Below, in pieces: positions 1 through 5,084 of a stretch of DNA of 6,643 bases. Position 1 is the stretch's first letter. Every line of letters begins with the position of its first letter. The position numbers and the translations under genes were made by a program. The stretch lies in the NCBI GenBank assembly GCA_001871755.1, contig MNXL01000094.1:1-6643 (forward strand). The letters are read 5' to 3'. The stretch comes from Anaerolineae bacterium CG2_30_64_16 (lineage in GTDB: Bacteria > Chloroflexota > Anaerolineae > CG2-30-64-16). Under the pieces are notes generated by a model, which worked only from the letters and a program-made list of their open reading frames with translations, did not search any database and was not told the DNA's origin.

Positions 1-39
1 GGGCTTGCGGGAATGACATCGCCACGCAGGCTGAGTAAC

Positions 40-68
40 TTGCGTTTTGCGTTTTGCGTTTTGCGTTT
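40..68. repeat. Heptamer array (TTTTGCG)n, left copy
   Basis: Three exact TTTTGCG units lie at 45-51, 52-58 and 59-65, with partial units on both sides. The array sits between the two copies of the 48-bp direct repeat and ends at the left arm of the palindromic element. It lies outside the aminotransferase frame, whose stop is at 74-76. Confidence 0.85.
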
Positions 69-69
69 G

Positions 70-186
70 TAACTCAGCCGTCATGCCCGAATGCTTCTAT
101 CGGGCATCCAAGTTCCCGCTGGCAACGCCGCTGGATTCCCGCTAAGGGCTTGCGGGAATGACATCGCCACGCAGGCTGAGTAACTT
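70..186. repeat. Imperfect palindromic intergenic element, about 117 bp
   Basis: The ends are inverted copies of one another: GTAACTCAGCC near 69-79 against GGCTGAGTAAC, one mismatch. Inside are two perfect 8-bp hairpins: ATGCCCGA at 83-90 with TCGGGCAT at 100-107, and ATTCCCGC at 135-142 with GCGGGAAT at 152-159. The GTCAT...ATGAC boundary words resemble the widespread REP/MITE-like repeats built on a GGATTCCCGC...GCGGGAATGAC core. It encodes no transposase. The aminotransferase frame runs through it and ends in its distal arm. Confidence 0.7.
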
Positions 187-1366
187 GCGTTTTACGTTTT
201 ACGTTTTGCGTTTTGCGTTTTACGTTTTGCGTTCTACCTTGCCTCAATCCGCCGTGATCGAGATACCTCTGCACCCGCTCTAACGCCTCCGGCAGATTGC
301 GCCGGCCCAAACCCACACGGAAATGGTTGCCCGCGTGCCCAAACAGATCCCCCGGCACGACCATGACGTTTTGCGCCGCGAGCAGATCCCGACAAAAACC
401 CGCGACCGGCACCCGTTCGGCCAGCCTGGGAAACGCCACCGACCCGGCCCGCGGCGGCAACCAGGTGAACAGAGCGGTGTCCTGGGCAAAGAATCGCTCG
501 GCGGCGCTGAGATTGCTGCGGATGATGGCCAGATTGCGCTCGACGATCCGCGCCGCCGCTCGCAACGCGATGACGCCCAACACCTCGCTGGGCGCGCTGC
601 TACAGATGGTGGTGTAATCCTTGAAGGCGGCGCACCGGTTCAGGACCTCCCGATCGCGCGTCGCCAGCCAGCCGATCCGCAGGCCGGGCAACGCGTAGGC
701 TTTGGAGAGGCCCGCCAGCGCGATGCCCCGCTCATACAGATCACAGACCGAGGGCAGTCGCCGCGCCGGATCGTACTCGAGCAGCCGATACATCTCGTCG
801 GAGAAGATGTAGATACCACGGCCGGCCGCGATCTCGACGATGGTGTCCAGCTCACCGCGGGTGGGCAGATGGCCGGTGGGGTTGTGGGGAAAGTTGACCA
901 CGATCAGCCGGGTTTCGGGCCGCAGGTGATCTCGGAGGAAGTCGATGTCGAGCCGCCACCCCGCGGCGCCATCCGGCGTCAGCGGCCAGCGGGTCACCGT
1001 GCAACCGGCCGCTTCCGCCACCTGATACAGCGACTGATAGGCCGGGAAAGTGACAAGTACGTGGTCGCCGGGGGCCAACAGCGTGTTCATGGCGATGAAG
1101 ATCGCCTCCTCCGGCGCGGCCACCAAGACGTCGTCGGGGGTGACCGTCTGGTGCTGGCGGGCAATCTCCCGACGCAGCAGCGGATGGCCCTGCGACTCGG
1201 TGTAGGCCAGGCTCAGGCCGTCCCAGAGCGCCAGCCCGTCCGCGTCAGCCAGGGCCAGCAACTCCTGGAGGGTCAGGCTCTCGCAGTCCGAGGCGCTGAG
1301 CAAAAAGCGCACCCGGAACTCGTGCTCGGCGAAGTAGCGCTCCAACTCAAAAGGCTTGATCTGCAT
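74..1366 (-). CDS. PLP-dependent aminotransferase, class I/II fold, with repeat-encoded C-terminal tail
   Basis: This is a fold-type I pyridoxal-phosphate enzyme, expected to move an amino group between an amino acid and a 2-oxo acid in the cytoplasm; its substrate cannot be read from the sequence. Of 430 residues, about 1-378 form the catalytic domain. It shows NFPHNPTG (cofactor Asn162), FSDEMY (Asp190, for the pyridine nitrogen), SKAYALPGLRIGW (Schiff-base Lys222) and FRVG (Arg350, expected to bind the substrate carboxylate). I chose ATG 1366 because it follows a purine-rich GGGGGAGAAG and precedes the first family-like residues; the longer frame upstream would translate repeat DNA. From residue 379 the protein is encoded by TTTTRCG heptamers and a palindromic element, giving TQNVKRK-type repeats and a basic tail unlike any aminotransferase. 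The N-terminal region faintly recalls the capreomycidine-synthase-like branch, but I would not assign that. The gene probably has its own promoter, since about 250 bases of repeats separate it from the DsbA-like gene. Confidence 0.93.
   Translation of the reverse strand: MQIKPFELERYFAEHEFRVRFLLSASDCESLTLQELLALADADGLALWDGLSLAYTESQGHPLLRREIARQHQTVTPDDVLVAAPEEAIFIAMNTLLAPGDHVLVTFPAYQSLYQVAEAAGCTVTRWPLTPDGAAGWRLDIDFLRDHLRPETRLIVVNFPHNPTGHLPTRGELDTIVEIAAGRGIYIFSDEMYRLLEYDPARRLPSVCDLYERGIALAGLSKAYALPGLRIGWLATRDREVLNRCAAFKDYTTICSSAPSEVLGVIALRAAARIVERNLAIIRSNLSAAERFFAQDTALFTWLPPRAGSVAFPRLAERVPVAGFCRDLLAAQNVMVVPGDLFGHAGNHFRVGLGRRNLPEALERVQRYLDHGGLRQGRTQNVKRKTQNVKRKTQVTQPAWRCHSRKPLAGIQRRCQRELGCPIEAFGHDG
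185..233. repeat. Heptamer array (TTTTRCG)n inside the 3' end of the aminotransferase gene
   Basis: Six consecutive heptamers, TTTTACG or TTTTGCG, occupy 190-231 in the order A, A, G, G, A, G at the variable base, with a partial unit at 185-189. Read on the minus strand they encode the tail of the aminotransferase as a repeating T-Q-N-V-K-R-K pattern. Seven is not a multiple of three, so any change in unit number shifts the tail frame. Confidence 0.9.
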
Positions 1367-1389
1367 CTTCTCCCCCGAGAAAAAGGTTA

Positions 1390-1452
1390 GCGCGCCAAAG
1401 CGATGGGATATGGGGGCACGGTCGGGAGACCGGCCCCAGCACTTTGGCGCGC
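1390..1452. repeat. Nested stem-loop element in the leader of the aminotransferase gene
   Basis: An outer perfect 11-bp stem pairs 1390-1400 (GCGCGCCAAAG) with 1442-1452. Inside it, GGGGC 1413-1417 pairs with GCCCC 1433-1437 and CGGTC 1419-1423 pairs with GACCG 1428-1432, with one bulged base (1418) and a GGGA loop. On the minus strand the outer stem is followed by TAACCTTTTTC and then the ribosome binding site of the aminotransferase. It could therefore act as a terminator or attenuator in the leader, or be only a mobile repeat. The inner stem recurs at 6611-6635 with the same architecture. Confidence 0.75.
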
Positions 1453-1459
1453 CAACAAA

Positions 1460-1535
1460 AAAAGCAAAACGTAAAACGCGATGGGCAGAGCCGCTCACAT
1501 TTTACGTTTTTCGCTTTTCGTTTTACGCTTCCCAC
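1460..1535. repeat. Degenerate TTTTRCG-like heptamers in both orientations
   Basis: This spacer contains GCAAAACGTAAAACGCG (1464-1480), the reverse complement of the TTTTRCG heptamers. After a short unrelated stretch come TTTTACG at 1500-1506 and related words (TTTTTCGC, TTTTCG, TTTTACG) up to 1527. The copies face each other, so the strand could fold, but many units are imperfect. No gene is visible here; short open frames through it simply reflect the repeats. Confidence 0.6.
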
Positions 1536-1605
1536 TTCACGCATCACGCTCCACGCTCCACGCTCCACGCTCCACGCTCCACGCTCCACGCTCCACGCTT
1601 CACGC
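1536..1605. repeat. Ten-unit heptamer array, core (TCCACGC)7
   Basis: Seven identical TCCACGC units run from 1550 to 1598. They are preceded by TTCACGC (1536-1542) and ATCACGC (1543-1549) and followed by TTCACGC (1599-1605), giving ten in-register units. The array ends 15 bases downstream of the TAG stop of the DsbA-like gene. It has no spacer/repeat alternation, so it is a simple tandem array and not CRISPR. The identical core suggests recent slippage expansion. Confidence 0.92.
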
Positions 1606-1620
1606 CAAGCATACCCAACG

Positions 1621-3009
1621 CTACGGCGCCGGTGTCGGCGTTGGCGGGTTCAGCAGATCCTGGATCGCCTGCTCGAACTGCTCCAAGGGCAGTGCGCCGG
1701 GAATCCGGGTGCCAGTTTGGGCCTGGATGTCCAGTAGCAGGAAGTACGGGGTGCCACGCACACCCACCTGCTGTCCCAGAGCATAGTCGCTTTCCACCTG
1801 CGCCTGGCCCGGCGCATCCTGCAAGCACTGGCTGAACCTGGCTTCGTCCAGGCCGAGGCTCTTCGCATAGTTGATCAGCGCGGCGTTGTCACCTTCGTTC
1901 CACTCCGCCTGTTTGCCGAACAGGAGATCGTGGAAGTCCCAGAATTTGCCTTGATCGGCCGCACACAACCCGGCCACCGCGGTCTTGGGCGCGTAAATCG
2001 GGAAGAACTTGAACACCAGGCGCAGTTGGCCGGCATCCACGTACTTGCTCCGCAGGGTTGGCTCGACTTCCCTGACGTGTTGCGCGCAGTAGCCACACTT
2101 GAAGTCCTCGAAGGAGATCAGGACCAGTCGCGCATCAGCGGCGCCCAAGGTCGGGCTGCCATCGTAGGTGCGGCCAGGTCGGGCCGGATCGGTGTCATAG
2201 GGCGCCACGTTCGGCGGCAAGGGCGTGGGGGTCGGCGGGGGATGGATCCCTTGCAAGGCCTTGTCGATGACCTTGGCGAACTCAGTGATGGGCTGAGCGC
2301 CGCTCAGGAACCAATCGTCGGCGAAAAACGCCGGCGTCCCGCTCACGCCCATCTGGGCCCCTGTCTGTAGATCGCGCTGTATGGCGGCGGCGCTGGCGGC
2401 ATCGGTCAGACAGGCATCGTACTTGGCGCCATTCGCCCCCAATGCCAGGGCCTGCGTGCGAAACCGGGATGCGGTGTCTTGGGCGCTGGCCCAGGTATCC
2501 TGGGTGGCGAAGATCCAGTCGTACATGCCCCAGAACCACGCGGGGGCTTGCTGACCTGCGCAATATGCGGCCAGAGCGGCCGGCATGGCATAGGGGTGGA
2601 AATCCAACGGGAAATTGCGGAAAACGTGTAGAACTTGACCATTATTGACGTACGCTTCATCCAGAAGCGGACCCGTCTGCACAGCATGACGGGCGCAGTA
2701 CGGTCACTGGAAGTCCGAGAATTCGACCAGCTTCACGGGCGCGTTCGGGTCGCCGCGGTAGAAGTTGCCGTCGGCATCCACGCCCACGGGCACATCCACG
2801 AGGTTGGCCGCGCTGGTGGCGGGCGGGTTGGCAACCGGCGCGCTGGTTGGGGTGCTGGGTGACGCCACTGCCGCGGTCGGCGCGCTGGTAGCGGCCGGCA
2901 GCGCAGGTGTCGCGGGCGCGCACGCCGCGCCGATCCACGCGACAGCGATGAGCGCCAGCGCCAGACCAATCAGCCTGGGGCGGACGCGGGGACGGGGTTG
3001 GTGTGTCAA
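1621..3009 (-). CDS. Tandem-domain DsbA-like thiol-disulfide oxidoreductase lipoprotein, predicted selenoprotein (UPYC)
   Basis: This exported redox protein of 462 residues is expected to oxidise, reduce or isomerise disulfides outside the membrane. Residues 1-30 form a basic start, a hydrophobic helix and GAAC, a likely lipobox with Cys30 (Gly at -3 is unusual). A low-complexity Ala/Pro/Thr linker to about 65 follows. Domain 1 (about 70-250) has VEFSDFQ-U-PYCARH, with the in-frame TGA as residue 102, and the cis-Pro loop SGTP (223-226). After a Pro/Thr linker (about 255-270), domain 2 (about 285-450) has FEDFKCGYC (Cys305, Cys308) and RGTP (418-421). Both domains show the DsbA/BdbD-type helical insertion (YCAGQQAPAWFWGMYDWIF and LCAADQGKFWDFHDLLF). 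The start is TTG, six bases after a perfect AAGGAGGT; no ATG is available. The frame before and after the TGA is the same and needs no indel. The ending is TAG. Alternatives are a Cys-to-stop mutation or a base error, but residue placement and the stem-loop downstream favour selenocysteine. The gene is last in a minus-strand run, 22 bases after the zinc-finger gene. Confidence 0.85.
2667..2696 (-). promoter_or_regulatory. Putative bacterial SECIS element directly after the in-frame TGA
   Basis: Counting mRNA bases after the UGA (2706-2704): bases 8-10 (GCG) pair with 35-37 (CGC), 11-16 (CCCGUC) with 27-32 (GACGGG) and 18-20 (UGC) with 24-26 (GCA). This leaves a single bulged A at 17, a two-base bulge (UC) at 33-34 and a UGU apical loop at 21-23. 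Known bacterial SECIS elements lie in the coding region, place the apical loop roughly 16-37 bases after the UGA, and carry a G among the first two loop bases. All three hold here, with the loop starting 21 bases after the UGA and G second in it. The bulged base in the 5' arm also recalls the E. coli fdhF element. The structure was paired by eye, not computed. Confidence 0.75.
2704..2706 (-). other. In-frame TGA, predicted selenocysteine codon (residue 102)
   Basis: The plus strand reads TCA here, so the coding strand reads TGA. The flanking codons give DFQ before it and PYCARH after it. The DsbA family has Cys in this position, the nucleophilic residue of CxxC. TGA differs from the cysteine codons TGC and TGT by one base, so a point mutation cannot be excluded from this position alone. 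Confidence 0.85.
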
Positions 3010-3014
3010 GAAAG

Positions 3015-3022
3015 ACCTCCTT
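3015..3022 (-). promoter_or_regulatory. Perfect Shine-Dalgarno AAGGAGGT that fixes a TTG start
   Basis: AAGGAGGT, fully complementary to the 16S anti-Shine-Dalgarno, stands six bases before TTG 3009-3007. It lies in the 22-base gap behind the zinc-finger gene. It decides the start of the DsbA-like gene, which has no in-frame ATG upstream of its signal peptide. Confidence 0.85.
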
Positions 3023-3031
3023 GATGTGATA

Positions 3032-3271
3032 TCAGAACGAGTAAACAGGCGCCAGGACTTCCTGTTTCATCTCGCGGCGTCCGTGCAGGCTTTCCTCGAC
3101 GGTTTTCAGCACGTTGGCCGTATAGTAACGCATGCCGCACTCGACGCAAACGCCGGCGGGCACGTTCTCGACCAACACGTGTCTATCCCGTACCCTGCGA
3201 TAGAGGATCACTGTCTTCTCGATGATGGCCCCTCCGCAATATTCGCACCGTTCACTGTTCCAGAAGCTCAT
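3032..3271 (-). CDS. YgiT-type zinc finger protein (MqsA N-terminal-domain-like)
   Basis: This 79-residue protein has two CxxC pairs that should bind one zinc ion: CEYC (residues 9-12 from this ATG) and CVEC (about 42-45). Between them is the conserved GVRGR-like strand region, here VLVENVPAGVC. It ends in the typical LAPVYSF. It looks complete for the family. Free-standing YgiT zinc fingers are often encoded beside a DUF4258 protein and are usually considered toxin-antitoxin-like or regulatory partners. There is no HTH domain, so DNA binding as in full-length MqsA is not expected. ATG 3271 is preferred because a GAG lies eight bases upstream. A GTG at 3277 overlaps the stop of the upstream gene as GTGA and would add two residues. 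The gene before it is a shortened DUF4258 frame and the gene after it is the DsbA-like protein. Confidence 0.85.
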   Translation of the reverse strand: MSFWNSERCEYCGGAIIEKTVILYRRVRDRHVLVENVPAGVCVECGMRYYTANVLKTVEESLHGRREMKQEVLAPVYSF

Positions 3272-3273
3272 CT

Positions 3274-3390
3274 TCACAGCTCGACAGCGTAGATGTCGAA
3301 GTCATCATCATCCGCTTCATCGAGGGCATGCTCGGTCAGATAGTAGAGGCCATTGCGGACAAGTGCCTGAATCTCGCCGATCTTGCCCAA
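3274..3390 (-). pseudogene. Truncated DUF4258 protein (N-terminal 38 residues only)
   Basis: A TTG at 3390, six bases after a clean GGAGG (3401-3397), opens a 38-residue frame: IQALVRNGLYYLTEHALDEAD at residues 7-27, then an acidic run and FDIYAVEL, stop TGA. The LTEHALDEAD block is the start of the DUF4258 fold, whose proteins normally run to about 80-90 residues. Here the frame stops right after the second helix and the zinc-finger gene starts within four bases, so the C-terminal half (the beta-strand part) is absent with no remnant in between. The retained ribosome binding site and clean frame mean a short peptide may still be made and may couple translation to the next gene. Intact DUF4258 proteins are commonly the partner of YgiT-type zinc fingers, resembling the RelE-like toxin side of a pair. 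I infer loss of function. Confidence 0.7.
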
Positions 3391-3402
3391 TGGAAACCTC
3401 CG

Positions 3403-4590
3403 TCAATAAACGAATTCTCGAATATCGTATCTTGCGCACTGCGGCGGATGCGCCGGATCGTGAAATCGCAGCCCGGCACGGATCGCCGCCTCCTGGTCGG
3501 CGATCTCGGCAGCGCTCAGCGGCCGGATACCGGCTTCGATTGCTAACCGGCCATACTCTGAGCTGGGGCGATTCACGAACGGCGAGAAATAGACGATGTC
3601 ACCTGCGACCAGCGGCATCTCACTCAGTGCCCTGATTGTACCATACACGTGCGCCGCTGCAAAACGGTCGCCGCCAATGCCGGTCATGACGATGACACTG
3701 ACCGCCACGCCCGCGCCTTTGAGCCGCACCACCGCGTCTACCGCATCGGAGGCGCTTCCGGGCTTGCGCAGAAAGCGCAACAACGCATCGTCGCCGGTCT
3801 CCATGCCGCTGTAAACCCGGCGCACGCCCCGCGCCGCCAGCTCCGCCCAATCGGCCGGCGTCTTGCGGCCCACGTCGAAGGCGTCGATGAAGGAATAGAT
3901 GCCGGCCCGGGGCAGAAGCCGGGCCGCGTCGATCACATCCAGCCAGCCTCTGATGCGCGGCATCGGCGCCACCAGCGCGTTGGCATCCGCCAGGAACAGC
4001 GATTTGCGCAACGCGATCGCCGGCCCGAAGAACGCCCGCACCGCCTCGATGTGCGCCCACAGCTCGGCCGGCCCCTTGACCCGGAACGGCCGATCCCGGT
4101 AGAAGTCGCAGAAGGTGCAGCGATTGTAGGAGCACCCCTCGGTCGCCTGCACGACCAGCGCCAGATACTGATCCGGCGGCAGGATGCTCACCGGGCGGTA
4201 CACCTGGGCAAACCGGTCGGCGTCCGCCTGCAACGCCGGCCAGTCCCACCCCCGCAGCACAGCCAGGCGAGGGTCGTCGATCTGCGCCGCGGCCCGGCCG
4301 GCCAGGTCGTAGATGCCGATCAACAACGTCTGCGCTGCGCCTGCGTCCAACCAGCGGCGTTGGCGCAGGCCATCCGGCCCGGACCACTTCTCCAGCACCC
4401 GGTTGTCAAGCCCGCGGCGGTAGTTTCGCCCGGAGACGAACGCGCCGATCAACCGGCCCGCACGATCAAAGGAATAGCTTGGCGCCTCATCGCCCACCAG
4501 CAAGTTGATCACCTGCGGGCGGATCCGCACCGTCACCGGCCGAGCCGGGCCGAGTTCAGATAGGATGCACTTGAAAATGTCGTGCGGCAT
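3403..4590 (-). CDS. Radical SAM protein of unknown substrate
   Basis: This 395-residue protein should bind a [4Fe-4S] cluster and S-adenosylmethionine and generate a 5'-deoxyadenosyl radical; its substrate is not evident. The cluster motif is EGCSYNRCTFCDFY (Cys153, Cys158, Cys161), which is CX4CX2C, one residue longer in the first gap than the canonical CX3CX2C. Further radical SAM barrel motifs are VYSGMETGDD (about 259-268, the strand 4 GxETG type) and VIVMTGIGG (299-307). Residues 1-145 form an N-terminal region I do not recognise, and there is no cobalamin-binding or TRAM signature. The start ATG follows GAGG at a seven-base gap. The upstream membrane-protein gene ends 12 bases before this start. 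The DUF4258 remnant begins 12 bases after this gene's TGA, with its ribosome binding site touching that stop. This spacing argues for co-transcription. It resembles uncharacterised Elp3/B12-type COG1032-like proteins, but I cannot give a specific family. Confidence 0.9.
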   Translation of the reverse strand: MPHDIFKCILSELGPARPVTVRIRPQVINLLVGDEAPSYSFDRAGRLIGAFVSGRNYRRGLDNRVLEKWSGPDGLRQRRWLDAGAAQTLLIGIYDLAGRAAAQIDDPRLAVLRGWDWPALQADADRFAQVYRPVSILPPDQYLALVVQATEGCSYNRCTFCDFYRDRPFRVKGPAELWAHIEAVRAFFGPAIALRKSLFLADANALVAPMPRIRGWLDVIDAARLLPRAGIYSFIDAFDVGRKTPADWAELAARGVRRVYSGMETGDDALLRFLRKPGSASDAVDAVVRLKGAGVAVSVIVMTGIGGDRFAAAHVYGTIRALSEMPLVAGDIVYFSPFVNRPSSEYGRLAIEAGIRPLSAAEIADQEAAIRAGLRFHDPAHPPQCARYDIREFVY

Positions 4591-4602
4591 GGCGCGGCCT
4601 CG

Positions 4603-4995
4603 TCACCGCCGCGGCGGCCGCTGTCGCGGCCGCTGCCGCGCCATCTGCTGCAGGAACAGCTCCAGCAGCACCAGGATCACACCCAGCGTCAGGGCGACCA
4701 CCCGGTTGAAGACGCCCCACAACTGCAAGCCGGCGCACACGGCGCTCCACAGGCCAATCCAGAGGCCGGCCCGCAACGCCAACGCCGGGCGCTCACCGGT
4801 GCCCGCCAAACGAAAACGCCGGGCGATCAGCCAAACCAGGGGCGCGGTCGTCATCATGACCGCGAGCCACAACAAGGGCAGAAATACAGCCTGTGTGAAC
4901 GGGTTCGGCGGCACAGCCCCCGTGAAATACACGATCCCCACCCAGGCAACCAGGGCCAGTGGCACGCACAAAGCCCACAACATTCGGGACGACAT
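4603..4995 (-). CDS. Small four-helix membrane protein of unknown function
   Basis: This protein has 130 residues and about four hydrophobic segments, roughly 6-26, 35-57, 73-94 and 98-117. A strongly basic tail ends it (RQRPRQRPPRR), which would sit in the cytoplasm by the positive-inside rule; the short RRFRLAGTGER loop between helices 2 and 3 is also basic. No catalytic motif is visible and I do not recognise the family. The start ATG follows GGGGGAACG. It is the first gene of the closely spaced minus-strand run and its TGA is 12 bases before the radical SAM start. A TATAAT box lies about 33 bases upstream of its ATG. Confidence 0.8.
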   Translation of the reverse strand: MSSRMLWALCVPLALVAWVGIVYFTGAVPPNPFTQAVFLPLLWLAVMMTTAPLVWLIARRFRLAGTGERPALALRAGLWIGLWSAVCAGLQLWGVFNRVVALTLGVILVLLELFLQQMARQRPRQRPPRR

Positions 4996-5027
4996 CGTTC
5001 CCCCGTACGGCGAAATAGATGGGCGTC

Positions 5028-5033
5028 ATTATA
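5028..5033 (-). promoter_or_regulatory. Putative -10 box (TATAAT) of the five-gene minus-strand run
   Basis: The minus strand reads GCGGTATAATGACG here, an exact sigma-70-type -10 hexamer in a GC-rich surrounding. Transcription would start near 5021 and give a leader of about 26 bases before ATG 4995. There is no good -35 at 16-18 bases upstream: the hexamers there read AGGCAG, TAGGCA and CTAGGC. A TTGCGT lies too far away, with a 25-base gap. The call rests on the -10 alone. Confidence 0.45.
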
Positions 5034-5084
5034 CCGCAAAGGCGGCGGCCTGCCTAGTACGCAAGCTACCAGTTTGCGACATGA

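Larger units (their letters stand above)
1..193. repeat. 48-bp perfect direct repeat (1-48 and 146-193)
   Basis: Bases 1-48 recur without a mismatch at 146-193, an offset of 145 bases. The shared block contains the words GGGAATGACATCGCCACG and GGCTGAGTAACTTGCG and ends where the heptamer arrays begin to differ. The left copy is cut by the window edge, so the true repeat unit is probably longer. The arrangement suggests tandem duplication of one palindrome-plus-heptamer unit. No coding function is evident. Confidence 0.9.

Noticed and set aside
323..1390. Long plus-strand open frame opposite the aminotransferase
   Set aside because: It is the antisense shadow of a gene with clear PLP-enzyme motifs. 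Its translation is Arg/Gly/Gln-rich with no recognisable domain.
1367..1498. Longer aminotransferase start at 1498
   Set aside because: The extra 44 residues translate the nested stem-loop and heptamer-like repeats, while ATG 1366 has a purine-rich ribosome binding site and begins the family-like sequence.
1536..1605. CRISPR array
   Set aside because: The units are contiguous 7-mers with no unique spacers, and no cas genes are present.
1621..2682. The sequence downstream of the TGA as a separate 353-residue protein starting at GTG 2682
   Set aside because: It would lack the signal peptide, the first strand and the first redox residue of domain 1, and no ribosome binding site precedes that GTG. 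The sequence upstream of the TGA is in the same frame and completes the domain.
2704..2706. Genome-wide reassignment of TGA to an amino acid
   Set aside because: The zinc-finger, DUF4258, radical SAM, membrane-protein and epimerase genes nearby all end at TGA exactly where their families or spacing predict.
3274..3276. The TGA ending the short DUF4258 frame as another selenocysteine codon
   Set aside because: Reading through gives AGA and then another TGA at once. The family has no redox Cys there, and the zinc-finger gene starts at this point.
3637..3650. TATGGTACAAT-like promoter on the minus strand inside the radical SAM gene
   Set aside because: It lies within an intact coding region, has no convincing -35, and the next gene starts about 250 bases further on with spacing typical of an operon.
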